Source of the DNA: Roseiarcus sp036513315
GTDB lineage: Bacteria; Pseudomonadota; Alphaproteobacteria; Rhizobiales; Beijerinckiaceae
Assembly (NCBI GenBank): GCA_036513315.1
Contig: DATBZF010000059.1
Location: 1 to 64,000, forward strand
Reading direction: 5' to 3'
Length of the DNA: 64,000 nucleotides
The notes under the pieces were generated by a model, which had not been told where the DNA came from, did no database searches, and worked only from the letters and a program-made list of their open reading frames with translations. Positions 17,180 to 25,742 of this stretch are shown here, piece by piece. Within the stretch, counting starts at the first letter, position 1. Every line of letters begins with the position of its first letter. A program made the position numbers and the translations under genes.

Positions 17180-17935
17180 ATGGACCTTGGGTTGAAAGGC
17201 AAGAACGCCCTGGTGACCGGCGGCACCAAGGGCATAGGCCGCGCAATCTCAGCGCTGTTCGCCGCCGAAGGCGCCAATGTCGCCCTCTGCGCGCGCAACG
17301 CCGACGAGGTGGCGGCGACGACCAAGGCGTTGGCCGCGAATGGCGCGCGCGTTTGGGGCCGTGCGCTCGATGTCGGCGATCCCGTCGCCTTGAAACAATG
17401 GATCGCAGACGCCGCCGGCGAATTCGGCGGCATCGACGCGCTGGTCTGCAATGTCAGCGGGCTGGCCATCGGCGATACGCCGGAGACCTGGGAGAAGTCT
17501 TTCCGCGTCGACATGATGCATACGGTCAATTCCGTCGCCGCCGCCCTGCCCTGGCTGGAGAAATCCACCTCGGCCGCGGTGGTGATCGTCTCCAGCGTTT
17601 CCGGCTTCGAAGTGGATTTCGCCGCCGGGTCCTATGGCGCCTTCAAGGCGGCGCTGATCCATTACGCCAAGGGGCTCAGCCACCAGCTTGTCGGCAAAGG
17701 CGTGCGCGTCAACGCTGTCTCTCCCGGCAATACCTATTTCGAGGGCGGCGTCTGGCAGAATATCGAGCGCGGCTCGCCCGATTTCTTCAAAAGCGCGATG
17801 GCGCTCAATCCGACCGGGCGGATGGGCACGCCGGAAGAGGTCGCCGCCGGCGTCGTCTTCCTCGCCAGCCCGGCCGCCAGCCGCATCTCCGGCGCCAATC
17901 TCGTGATCGATGGCGCATTGACCAAGGCGGTGTAA
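17180..17935 (+). CDS. SDR-family oxidoreductase
   Basis: Classical short-chain dehydrogenase/reductase of 251 residues. The NAD(P)-binding motif TGGTKGIG is at residues 14-21, the structural motif CNVSG replaces the usual NNAG, the catalytic Ser lies in VIVSSVSG, and the YxxxK pair is in YGAFK. It ends in the usual GANLVIDGALT. It would oxidise or reduce an alcohol/ketone in the cytoplasm; the substrate is not predictable. An AAGGAGCGACG ribosome binding site precedes the ATG. It lies alone after the amide operon, separated by REP elements, so it is probably transcribed independently. Confidence 0.85.
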   Translation: MDLGLKGKNALVTGGTKGIGRAISALFAAEGANVALCARNADEVAATTKALAANGARVWGRALDVGDPVALKQWIADAAGEFGGIDALVCNVSGLAIGDTPETWEKSFRVDMMHTVNSVAAALPWLEKSTSAAVVIVSSVSGFEVDFAAGSYGAFKAALIHYAKGLSHQLVGKGVRVNAVSPGNTYFEGGVWQNIERGSPDFFKSAMALNPTGRMGTPEEVAAGVVFLASPAASRISGANLVIDGALTKAV

Positions 17936-18185
17936 GCAGGTCGGCGGGCTATTCTCCAAAAAGGGAGAATGCGGTCCGCCCGGCCGAAGCGCAGGCTCAG
18001 GGCGCCCAAACTGTGACATGAAGGCCACTTTGTCGCCCCAATTTGACCTTCACGCCACAGTGAAGGCCCAAGGCCATTGCCAATGAATCGCTTCTGCCTG
18101 AAATAAGTATAGACGCGAATCGGCGCCGGCATCCTCTGAAAGCTTGTGCTTGCCCGACGATTAACTAACGGGAGAAGAATGAGAA

Positions 18186-18770
18186 ATGCGCCGGATCGTT
18201 CATCTTAGCATCGGCATTTTCGCCGGCTTGCTTGTTACTTCGACGGTTGCGCAAGCCTCGGCGGACATTAGCATCTTCGCCTATCCGCCGGCCTCCGCCT
18301 CTGATACCGGCGGCCGACCGCTGGCGTCTCCGATCCCGCGCGAGACCGTCAACTATGACGGCCCCCAGGCGCCTGGCTCCATTGTGGTCAACACTGCCGA
18401 GCGGCGTTTGTATTTCATTCTGCCGAACCATCAGGCGATCAAATATGGCATCGGCGTCGGCCGTCCGGGCTTCGAATGGTCGGGCGCCAGCCATATCGCC
18501 AACAAGCGCGAATGGCCCGATTGGACGCCGCCGCCGCAAATGTTGCGCCGCCGCCCCGATCTGCCGCGCCATATGGAAGGCGGCATCGGTAATCCGCTCG
18601 GCGCTCGGGCGATGTATATCGCCGGAACCCTCTACCGGATTCACGGCTCCAACGAGCCCGACACGATCGGCCAGGCCGTCTCGTCCGGCTGCATTCGGAT
18701 GACCAATGACGACGTGACCGACCTTTATGAGCGCGTGAAGGTCGGCTCCCAGGTCGTCGTGATGCGCTGA
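18186..18770 (+). CDS. L,D-transpeptidase (YkuD family)
   Basis: Periplasmic peptidoglycan cross-linking or lipoprotein-attaching enzyme, 194 residues. A signal peptide occupies about the first 26 residues (MRRIVHLSIGIFAGLLVTST, then VAQASA). The YkuD core begins near SIVVNTAERRLYFIL, and the active-site signature is HGSNEPDT followed by SSGCIRMTNDDV with the catalytic Cys. The length suits the single-domain ErfK/YbiS type common in alphaproteobacteria. A good terminator follows it at 18794-18826. It is probably monocistronic. Confidence 0.87.
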   Translation: MRRIVHLSIGIFAGLLVTSTVAQASADISIFAYPPASASDTGGRPLASPIPRETVNYDGPQAPGSIVVNTAERRLYFILPNHQAIKYGIGVGRPGFEWSGASHIANKREWPDWTPPPQMLRRRPDLPRHMEGGIGNPLGARAMYIAGTLYRIHGSNEPDTIGQAVSSGCIRMTNDDVTDLYERVKVGSQVVVMR

Positions 18771-18793
18771 TCGGCTTAACCGATTGACCGACG

Positions 18794-18826
18794 AGGCGTC
18801 GCCCGGCCGGGCGGCGCCTTTATCTT
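18794..18826 (+). terminator. Intrinsic terminator after the L,D-transpeptidase gene
   Basis: An 11-bp stem (AGGCGTCGCCC with GGGCGGCGCCT, one T-G wobble) closes a GGCC loop and is followed by TTATCTT. It begins 23 bases after the stop codon and ends before the moaA start. Confidence 0.72.
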
Positions 18827-18853
18827 GTGCGGGTTCTCCCTTAGATAAGAGGG

Positions 18854-19879
18854 ATGAACGCCGTCGCCCCCATCGTCGCCGCTCCGGCCCTTGTCGATCC
18901 ATTCGGACGGGCGGTCACCTATTTACGGGTTTCGGTGACGGATCGTTGCGACTTTCGCTGCGTCTATTGCATGTCGGAAGACATGAATTTCCTGCCCAAA
19001 CGCGATGTGCTGACCCTCGAGGAGCTCGATCGGCTGTGCTCGGCTTTCGTCGCGCTCGGCACACGCAAGTTGCGCATCACCGGCGGCGAGCCGCTGGTGC
19101 GGCGCGACATCATGCGCCTGTTTCGCTCGCTGTCGCGCCATCTCGACCGCGGCGCGCTCGACGAAATCACTTTGACGACCAATGGCTCGCAGCTCGAGCG
19201 CTACGCCGGCGACCTCGCCGCCTGCGGGGTCAAGCGCGTCAATGTTTCGCTGGACACGCTGGATGCGGGCAGATTCCGCGCCATCACCCGTTGGGGCGAT
19301 TTGAGCAAAGTCATGGCCGGGATCGAGCGCGCCCGGAGCGCCGGTCTGGCGGTCAAGATCAACGCCGTCGCGTTGAAGGGCGTCAACGATGGCGAGGCGC
19401 CGGCGATGGTCGAATGGGCCCATGCGCGCGGCTTTGAGATGACGTTCATCGAAGTGATGCCGCTTGGCGAGATCGAAGGACAGCGCGTCGATCAATATTT
19501 ACCATTGTCGCAACTTCGCGCCGATCTGTCGGCGCATTTCACGCTTATTCCGTCGAACCACGCGAGCGGCGGCCCGGCGCGTTATTTCGACGTCAAAGAG
19601 ACCGGCGGGCGGCTCGGTTTCATCACGCCGCTAACCCATAATTTCTGCGAAAGCTGCAACCGCGTGCGCATCACCTGCACTGGCACGCTTTACATGTGCC
19701 TTGGCCAGGAGGACGCCGCCGATCTGCGCGCGCCGTTGCGACAGTCGCAATCCGACGAACCCCTCAACGCGGCGATCCGCGCCGCCATCGCGCGCAAGCC
19801 CAAGGGGCATGATTTCATCATTGACCGGGCGACCAACCGCCCCGCGGTTGCGCGCCATATGAGTGTGACCGGCGGTTAG
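18854..19879 (+). CDS. moaA: GTP 3',8-cyclase MoaA
   Basis: Radical SAM enzyme catalysing the first step of molybdenum cofactor synthesis, GTP to 3',8-cyclo-GTP, 341 residues. The N-terminal cluster motif is CDFRCVYC (CxxxCxxC), followed by the SAM-binding ITGGEP. The second [4Fe-4S] site is FCESCNRVRITCTGTLYMC near residue 260-280. The C-terminal di-glycine needed by MoaA is present as the last two residues (SVTGG). No other mo genes lie nearby. An AGAGGG sits close to the ATG. The following aminotransferase gene is 53 bases downstream, and co-transcription is possible. Confidence 0.95.
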   Translation: MNAVAPIVAAPALVDPFGRAVTYLRVSVTDRCDFRCVYCMSEDMNFLPKRDVLTLEELDRLCSAFVALGTRKLRITGGEPLVRRDIMRLFRSLSRHLDRGALDEITLTTNGSQLERYAGDLAACGVKRVNVSLDTLDAGRFRAITRWGDLSKVMAGIERARSAGLAVKINAVALKGVNDGEAPAMVEWAHARGFEMTFIEVMPLGEIEGQRVDQYLPLSQLRADLSAHFTLIPSNHASGGPARYFDVKETGGRLGFITPLTHNFCESCNRVRITCTGTLYMCLGQEDAADLRAPLRQSQSDEPLNAAIRAAIARKPKGHDFIIDRATNRPAVARHMSVTGG

Positions 19880-19932
19880 TCGCGGCGCGCCAGGACGTTG
19901 GGGAAAGCCGCCCGGCGGCGGGAGGAATCTTC

Positions 19933-21264
19933 ATGACCCATATCCTCCACCGCGCCGCCAATGGCGCCATGCCTGTCGCCGTTGGCGGGCGCGGCGTTGA
20001 ATTGTTCGACCGCGACGGCAACGCCTATATCGACGCATCCGGCGGCGCGGCAGTGTCCTGCCTCGGCCATGGCCATCCCGAAATCATCGCGGCGCTTCAT
20101 CGCCAACTCGACGCGGTCGCCTACGCTCATACCGGCTTCTTCACCACCGAAGTCGCGGAAAGTCTCGCCGATCGTCTGATCGAAGATGCGCCAGCCGGTC
20201 TCGACCATGTCTATCTCGTCAGCGGCGGATCGGAAGCGATCGAGGCGGCGCTCAAAATGGCGCGCCAATATTTCGTCGAAAAGGGCGAGACGCAGCGGCG
20301 CCACATTATTGCGCGGCGCCAGAGCTACCACGGCAACACGCTTGGCGCGCTGGCCGCCGGCGGCAATGAATGGCGCCGCGCGCAGTTCCAACCACTGCTG
20401 ATCGAAACGCATCATATCGATCCCTGCTACGCCTATCGCTTCAGGCAGGAGGGCGAGAGCGACGAGGCCTATGCGGCGCGCGCCGCTGAGGCGCTTGAAG
20501 ACAAGATTCTCGCGCTTGGCTCCGATCAGGTCATCGCTTTCGTCGCCGAGACTGTCGTCGGCGCTACCGCCGGCGCGGTGCCCCCCGTCGCCGATTATTT
20601 CAAGCGCATCCGGGCGATCTGCGACCGCTATGGCGTGCTGCTGATCCTCGATGAGGTGATGTGCGGCATGGGCCGCACCGGCACGCTACACGCCTGCCAG
20701 CAGGATGGCGTCGCCCCGGACCTGATGACGATCGCCAAAGGCCTGGGCGGCGGCTATCAGCCGATCGGCGCAGTTCTCCTCAGCGGCCGGATTTTCGAAG
20801 CCTTCGCCAACGGGTCAGGCTTCTTCCAGCATGGCCATACCTATATGGGCCATCCGATGGCCGCAGCCGCCGGCCTCGCAGTTCAGGAGGTCATCCGGCG
20901 CGACGGCCTGCTCGCCAATGTCAGGGCGATGGGCGAACGTTTGCAACGACGGCTGGAGGAGAGCTTCGCCAACAATCCGCATGTCGGCGATATCAGAGGG
21001 CGCGGGCTGTTCCGCGGCGTCGAGCTTGTCGCCGACCGCAGTTCGAAGGCTCCGTTCGATCCCTCGCGCAAGCTGCACGCGCGCGTAAAGAAGGAAGCGA
21101 TGGCGCGCGGCCTGATGGTCTATCCGATGGGCGGCGCGATCGACGGAATCAGGGGAGACCATGTCCTGCTCGCGCCGCCCTTCATCGTCAGCGAAGGACA
21201 GATCGACGACATCGTCGAGCGCCTGGGCGATTCGCTCGATGCGGCGATCGCTTCGATGGGGTGA
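19933..21264 (+). CDS. Class III PLP-dependent aminotransferase
   Basis: Omega-type aminotransferase of 443 residues. The phosphate-binding GGSEAIEAALKMARQY, the ILDEVMCGMGRTG Asp that contacts the PLP ring nitrogen, and the Schiff-base Lys in TIAKGLGGGYQPIGAV are all present. It transfers amino groups from omega-amino acids, amines or beta-amino acids to an oxo-acid acceptor. GGGAGGA precedes the ATG at good spacing. The substrate cannot be told from sequence alone; annotations such as beta-alanine-pyruvate or putrescine aminotransferase would be guesses. It ends directly at a decayed higB-like fragment. Confidence 0.87.
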   Translation: MTHILHRAANGAMPVAVGGRGVELFDRDGNAYIDASGGAAVSCLGHGHPEIIAALHRQLDAVAYAHTGFFTTEVAESLADRLIEDAPAGLDHVYLVSGGSEAIEAALKMARQYFVEKGETQRRHIIARRQSYHGNTLGALAAGGNEWRRAQFQPLLIETHHIDPCYAYRFRQEGESDEAYAARAAEALEDKILALGSDQVIAFVAETVVGATAGAVPPVADYFKRIRAICDRYGVLLILDEVMCGMGRTGTLHACQQDGVAPDLMTIAKGLGGGYQPIGAVLLSGRIFEAFANGSGFFQHGHTYMGHPMAAAAGLAVQEVIRRDGLLANVRAMGERLQRRLEESFANNPHVGDIRGRGLFRGVELVADRSSKAPFDPSRKLHARVKKEAMARGLMVYPMGGAIDGIRGDHVLLAPPFIVSEGQIDDIVERLGDSLDAAIASMG

Positions 21265-21452
21265 CCGGCGTTGACTTCGGCTTCGTCCGCCAGGAATCTC
21301 TCTGGCGATCTTACGCGGCGTCATCGAGTTGAGGCAGCTTGTCGACGGCGGCGCCAAACTCGCGGCGGGCCGAAGATTTCCACAGGAAATCCATTCGGAC
21401 ATTTGCCTTCAAAAACCAGCTTCGTCGTGTCGTCCCTGAAGCTCCGGATCAT
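21265..21452 (-). pseudogene. Remnant of a HigB/RelE-type toxin gene
   Basis: Starting at the ATG at 21452, the first residues MIRSFRDDTTKLVFEGKCP are typical of the N-terminus of HigB-family toxins (ribosome-dependent mRNA nucleases). After about residue 26 the frame becomes Arg-rich and stops near 21321, while toxin-like pieces (ARREFGAAVDKLPQLDDAA, then IAREIPGG) continue in the other two frames. This implies frameshifts. The sequence ends at the aminotransferase gene, with no higA antitoxin. A perfect inverted repeat sits 60 bases upstream (21515-21535). The identification rests on recognition of the N-terminus only. Confidence 0.5.
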
Positions 21453-21943
21453 CCGCCGTCTTTTCGATGCGTATCTCTTTACGGTACAAATCGACAAGAA
21501 GCAGGTCAAGGGTTTTGTATCTTAGAAAGATACAATCAGGATAAGCCTGTCTCCGGCGCGAGACGAGAGCGGACCGCATGTTTCCGGGAAAAGCGCGTTC
21601 GCTCTGGGCTACCGGGTGAGGCAATCTACCGACTTGTATATTGAGCAACAAACAGATGACTTCTGCAGTCTTATGCAATAGGAGCTTATCGCCATTCGAC
21701 CGAAGCCCACGTTTGCTTTGTCCTCGATCGAAGCGAACGCGCCCTGCGTTGAGCGCATCGCCAATCGCAGGAGCGACAAAAGGCGAGCCCCGAGTCCCCT
21801 ATTTCTCGAACTGAGACACGCCCCTCCAGCAAGCAAGTCTCGACCGCCGCCAGAAACTTGGCTATGAGGCTTGAGCGGCTGCGGCGGAGGGGACCGGAAC
21901 AGAGTTCCTGGCGCAGATCGACAGGGCGCTTCCGGGGGACCTG
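21453..21943. other. Gene-poor interval
   Basis: Nearly 500 bases with no convincing coding sequence in any frame. Its composition is more AT-rich than the flanks. It holds the inverted repeat at 21515-21535, presumably the old operator of the decayed toxin gene, and the start region of the DUF3311 operon, whose ribosome binding site (GGGGGAC) lies just before 21944. I see no promoter I can defend. Confidence 0.6.
21515..21535. repeat. Perfect 9-bp inverted repeat, probable operator
   Basis: TTGTATCTT (21515-21523) and AAGATACAA (21527-21535) are perfect reverse complements around AGA. The position upstream of the HigB-like start and the AT-rich arms resemble autoregulatory operators of toxin-antitoxin operons. 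There is no T-tract to suggest a terminator. Confidence 0.55.
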
Positions 21944-22120
21944 ATGAAATATCTGTTGCTGCTGGCGCCCTGCGTCCTCGCCGTTCTGACGCCGCTCTAT
22001 AACAGCCTGAGCCCCGATTTCTTCGGCATCCCGCTTTTCTATTGGCTGCAGCTTCTGCTGATCCCGCTCTCCGCGCTGGCGATCTGGGCCGCCGACCGCA
22101 TCGGGAAGGCTCAGCGATGA
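21944..22120 (+). CDS. DUF3311 small membrane protein
   Basis: A 58-residue hydrophobic protein with two predicted membrane helices: MKYLLLLAPCVLAVLTPLYN and, after a short polar link, FYWLQLLLIPLSALAIWAAD. DUF3311 proteins are regularly encoded just before sodium:solute symporters and are thought to be accessory subunits, though their role is not established. Its stop overlaps the symporter start by 4 bases (ATGA). A second, different pair of the same design is at 40459-42143. The ORF is short but its position and sequence leave little doubt. Confidence 0.8.
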   Translation: MKYLLLLAPCVLAVLTPLYNSLSPDFFGIPLFYWLQLLLIPLSALAIWAADRIGKAQR

Positions 22121-23688
22121 TCGACAATCTCAACTGGACCGCGACGATCGTCTTTGTTTTCTTTTTCGCTGTGGTGACCGTGATCGGCTTCATGGCTTCG
22201 CGATGGAAGGCGGGCGATCTCGACCATCTGCATGAATGGGGTCTCGGCGGGCGCCGCTTCGGGGCGTGGATCACCTGGTTTCTGCTCGGCGGCGATCTCT
22301 ACACCGCCTACACCGTGATCGCCATTCCGGCCGTCGTCTATGCGATCGGCGCCTATGGCTTTTTCGCCGTCCCCTATACGATCGTCATCTATCCCTTCCT
22401 CTATCTGACCATGCCGCGCCTGTGGGCCGTGTCGCGCAAGCATGGCTATATCACTGCGGGCGATTTCGTATTCGGGCGCTATGGCGACAAATGGCTGGAG
22501 CTCGCCGTCGCGCTGACCGGCATCCTCGCCACCATGCCTTATATCGCGCTGCAGCTCGTCGGCATGGAAAAGGTCATCCAGGCGCTCGGCTTCCATGGCG
22601 AGGGCTATCTCGCGCATGGGCCGCTGACCATCGCCTTCGTCATCCTGGCGCTCTACACCTATTCGAGCGGCCTGCGCGCGCCGGCGATGATCGCCTTCGT
22701 CAAAGACATCATGATCTATATTTTCATCATCGCCGCCGTCATCATCATCCCGATCCAGCTTGGCGGTTTCGCCAACATCTTCGAGGCGGCGGGCAAGGTC
22801 TATGACGCCAAAGTCGCCGCCAATCCGAAACTATCGGCGGGCCTGATCCTGACGCCGCAGCAGATCGGCCCCTATATCACGCTGGCGATCGGCTCGGCGA
22901 TGGCTCTGTTCATGTATCCGCATGCGCTGACCGGCACGCTGGCGGCATCGAGCGGCCAGGCGATCCGGCGCAATACGATGACCCTGCCCGCCTATTCCTT
23001 CGTGCTCGGCCTCATCGCGCTGCTTGGCGTGATGGCGCATGCGGCGGGCGTCAAGGTCGCCAATCCGCAGGACGCGGTGCCGCAATTGCTGCTCAAGGTC
23101 TTCCCCGACTGGTTCGCCGGCTTTTCTTTCGCCGCCATCGCGATCGGCGCGCTGGTGCCGGCGGCGGTGATGTCGATCGGCGCAGCCAATACGTTCACGC
23201 GCAATGTGTGGAAGACGTTCGTCAATCCCGACGTCAGCCCGATCAGCGAATCGACGATCGCCAAGCTGGTGTCGCTGATCGTCAAGATCGGCGCGCTGGT
23301 CGTGATCTTCTTCGTGCCGACGCAATATGCGCTCGATCTGCAATTGCTCGGCGGCGTCTGGATGGTGCAGATATTCCCGGCGATGATTCTCGGGCTTTAC
23401 ACCCGCTGGTATAGCGGCCCGGCGCTGCTGATCGGCTGGGCTATCGGCATGATCCTCGGCACCACGCTCGCCTGGGGCGCGACCGCCTGGGTTCCCGTCC
23501 ATGCCCTGACCTGGGACGTGCCGCTGATCGGCAAACTCGACCTCGGCCTCGGCTTCGCCTCCTATAACGGCTTCACCGCCGTCATCGTCAATTTCCTGGT
23601 GGCGACGATTCTGTCGGCTTTCTGGAAGAGCGATGCGCCTGACCAGACGCTGGCGGCTGATTTCGAGGATCAGGCGGCGGTCGCGTAG
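22117..23688 (+). CDS. Sodium:solute symporter, MctP-like monocarboxylate permease
   Basis: Inner-membrane transporter of the SSF family, 523 residues with about 13 membrane helices. The start at 22117, coupled to the DUF3311 stop, replaces a longer open frame beginning at 22042. The N-terminus has FMASRWKAGDLDHLHEWGLGG and the SSF core FLLGGDLYTAYTVIAIPAVV. The sequence resembles rhizobial MctP, which takes up lactate, pyruvate, acetate and alanine; a monocarboxylate substrate is inferred from that likeness. No two-component regulator like MctSR adjoins it. Confidence 0.83.
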   Translation: MIDNLNWTATIVFVFFFAVVTVIGFMASRWKAGDLDHLHEWGLGGRRFGAWITWFLLGGDLYTAYTVIAIPAVVYAIGAYGFFAVPYTIVIYPFLYLTMPRLWAVSRKHGYITAGDFVFGRYGDKWLELAVALTGILATMPYIALQLVGMEKVIQALGFHGEGYLAHGPLTIAFVILALYTYSSGLRAPAMIAFVKDIMIYIFIIAAVIIIPIQLGGFANIFEAAGKVYDAKVAANPKLSAGLILTPQQIGPYITLAIGSAMALFMYPHALTGTLAASSGQAIRRNTMTLPAYSFVLGLIALLGVMAHAAGVKVANPQDAVPQLLLKVFPDWFAGFSFAAIAIGALVPAAVMSIGAANTFTRNVWKTFVNPDVSPISESTIAKLVSLIVKIGALVVIFFVPTQYALDLQLLGGVWMVQIFPAMILGLYTRWYSGPALLIGWAIGMILGTTLAWGATAWVPVHALTWDVPLIGKLDLGLGFASYNGFTAVIVNFLVATILSAFWKSDAPDQTLAADFEDQAAVA

Positions 23689-23731
23689 CCGGAAGCAGAA
23701 CCGAAACCACTCTGGAACGCAATTGTTTGTC

Positions 23732-23938
23732 TCATGAAGCAGCCGCGCCATTGTAGAAAATGATGCGGCCACCCGGCGTCAATTGATCCAGAAAGACGGT
23801 TGTATCCAGAAAAAGCGGTACGCCGATCAGCGGCTCTCCCAAAGCCCAGACGAGCTGACCGTCAGGGCGGCGCTGCAGCGGGAACGACGGCCGCTGCGGG
23901 CGCGTCGCCCGGATTGCGTCATCAAGATCAAAACTCAA
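23732..23938 (-). pseudogene. Truncated PIN-like toxin remnant
   Basis: A 68-codon frame begins with TTG at 23938, inside the end of the upstream antitoxin-like gene. It reads SFDLDDAIRATRPQRPSF, then WALGEPLIGVPLFLDTTVFLDQL. The FLDTTVFLDQ segment looks like the first strand and acidic residue of a PIN nuclease domain, after which PIN proteins continue for about 100 residues. Here the frame ends 18 residues later in GGRIIFYNGAAAS. A downstream deletion is likely, leaving the antitoxin without an active partner. Identification is by pattern only. Confidence 0.45.
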
Positions 23939-24230
23939 GGTCGATGCTTGGCTTGATGGCGCCCTTGTGGCGCAGCAGCTTGACGCCGAAATCATCTTCA
24001 AGGGCCAGCCGCGACAGCGCTATTTCAAGCAATTCCCTGTCCGACGCCACGTGAGCGCGTTTCTTGGCCGCTTCGATCAGGCTTGCCGGAAGCCAGCCGG
24101 ACACGCGCGCATCCTTCGCGGAGCCAAGCAACCCGACCGCGCGAGCGTGTTCGCGCACCAGTTTGTTGCGCAGATGAGCAGCGGCTTCATCGCTATCGTT
24201 CTTACGGGACGCGGCGCGAGCCACAGACAA
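23928..24230 (-). CDS. Antitoxin-like protein (type II TA)
   Basis: A 100-residue protein with a basic/acidic N-terminus and a helical C-terminal half: VSGWLPASLIEAAKKRAHVA, then SDRELLEIALSRLALEDDFG and a conserved-looking end KGAIKPSIDLEF. The layout (short RHH-like segment, then tail, overlapping the start of a PIN-like frame) is that of a VapB-type antitoxin. It would bind DNA as a dimer and neutralise a toxin, but its partner here is truncated. It is not tied to the neighbouring symporter gene, which is convergent. No family name can be given with certainty. Confidence 0.55.
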   Translation of the reverse strand: MSVARAASRKNDSDEAAAHLRNKLVREHARAVGLLGSAKDARVSGWLPASLIEAAKKRAHVASDRELLEIALSRLALEDDFGVKLLRHKGAIKPSIDLEF

Positions 24231-24581
24231 TCTCCGTCGTGTTGAACCAAACGCAGAATTCGTTCAACATGATGTCAATGTCGTGACCGGGCTCATGACA
24301 TATGAGACGATGACCGAGAGCAGATTTCCTCATTGGTTGCATGGCGGAGCGTGTGCGCGAGAGGAATTCGAAGTCAAGGATCGCCTTTCAGGCGACCGCC
24401 CATAGCAGTCAGCTCGCTGACTGCGTAGACTTGTCAGCAATGGCGGCGAGCGCTTCGCGCTCGTCCTTGAGTCCGAATTCCTCTCGCGCATAATCGCCTT
24501 CATGCAAACAATGAGGCGTTGTAGCCACGACCGGCGGCTGTCTCACATGTGTTTGAACCAGGACACCGCCTCGCGCCGTCA
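24231..24581. other. Gene-poor interval with inverted repeats
   Basis: No intact gene. Two copies of an element of about 25 bases face each other at 24355-24380 and 24464-24489, with GCGCGAGAGGAATTCG identical in both. Between them is an 8-bp hairpin (GCAGTCAG, loop CTCG, CTGACTGC; 24405-24424). On the minus strand the right copy lies in a frame reading YAREEFGLKDEREALAAIAD before a stop, which looks like the C-terminus of a lost protein. The left copy gives a similar peptide on the plus strand. Confidence 0.5.
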
Positions 24582-25523
24582 TCAAAGATTCTGCCTGGCC
24601 AGAAACGCCAGAACGAGGGCGGCGATCTCGTCGTTTTTCTCGTCCAGGGCGAAATGGCCTGCATCGAGCATATGTATCTCCGCGTCAGGCGCGTCCCGCT
24701 TGTACGCCTCTCCTCCTGGAGCGATGAACGAAGGATCGTCCTTTCCCCAGACCACCAGGAGCGGCGGCCTATGCTCACGCAGCCAGGCTTGCCAGGTCGG
24801 GTATAAGGCGACGTTGGTCCGATAATCGTAGAGCAAATCCGCTTGTATCTCGCGCTGGCCCGGTTTTGAGAGGTGGGCGTATTCGTCGGTCCACGTATCC
24901 GGGTTGTAACGCTCGGGATGCGAGGTCCCGAGCGTGTGGCGCTGTTCCGTCGCTTTGGGTGAAACGAATGTATCGAACACTTCGGGATGCGCGTGTCGAT
25001 CGGACCAATATTTGGCGATGCCGGTCCATTTGGGCCCAAGTCCTTCGGTGTACGAATTGGCGTTCTGGATGATGAGAGCCTGGACCCGTTCTGGATGCAT
25101 CAGCATGATGCGGAAACCAACCGGGCCGCCATAGTCATGAAGGAAGAATGCGCATTTGTTGATTTCGAGCTGCGCAAGAAGATGATCGATCGTCTGCGCC
25201 AAATGGTCGAAAGCGTAAGTGTAGACCGAGGGCGGTGGAGCATCGCTCTGGCCAAAGCCCGGAAAATCCGGCGCTATCAGGTGGTAGCGGGTGGCGAGCA
25301 AAGGAATGAGCGCGTCGAACTCGCGGGAAGAGGAGGGAAAGCCGTGCAGGAGCACGATCGTCGGCGCGTCCTTCGAACCTGCTTCGCGATAAAACACGCC
25401 GACTCCGTCGACGATGGCGCGGTGATAGGAGGTTGTCGCGGAGGTCGATTCGAGAGCGGCGGCGGGCGCGACCTGACTGGCCAATAAGACGCCGGCGGCC
25501 GCCGCCAGAACTCGGTTTTTCAT
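24582..25523 (-). CDS. Secreted alpha/beta hydrolase, epoxide hydrolase-like
   Basis: A 313-residue alpha/beta-hydrolase with a signal peptide (MKNRVLAAAAGVLLASQ, cleaved near AAALES), so periplasmic or exported. The oxyanion-hole motif is LLHGFPSSSREF. The nucleophile elbow is HDYGGPVG, giving an Asp nucleophile as in epoxide hydrolases and haloalkane dehalogenases rather than the Ser of esterases. The acid lies in VWGKDDPSF and the catalytic His in DAGHFALDE. It probably opens epoxides or removes halide; the family makes both possible. The start at 25523 is chosen for the signal peptide; the open frame continues further upstream. Confidence 0.82.
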   Translation of the reverse strand: MKNRVLAAAAGVLLASQVAPAAALESTSATTSYHRAIVDGVGVFYREAGSKDAPTIVLLHGFPSSSREFDALIPLLATRYHLIAPDFPGFGQSDAPPPSVYTYAFDHLAQTIDHLLAQLEINKCAFFLHDYGGPVGFRIMLMHPERVQALIIQNANSYTEGLGPKWTGIAKYWSDRHAHPEVFDTFVSPKATEQRHTLGTSHPERYNPDTWTDEYAHLSKPGQREIQADLLYDYRTNVALYPTWQAWLREHRPPLLVVWGKDDPSFIAPGGEAYKRDAPDAEIHMLDAGHFALDEKNDEIAALVLAFLARQNL

Positions 25524-25742
25524 CGTGCGCCTCGTTGCGTTTGAGATTTCGTTGAATGCCGTCCCGCCAGCCGGTCGCCTTGTCGTGGTCATTCCGCTCG
25601 CAGCTCGCCGACGGAACCGGCATAGCTACGACGGGCCGGTTTAGCCCAAACGGACCATTCCTGATTTGCTAAAAGGGTGCATTTTTGGTCTGCGCTGACG
25701 CAAAGCGCGATTGACAGGCCCGCGCCAGCGACGCCCCGCCCC

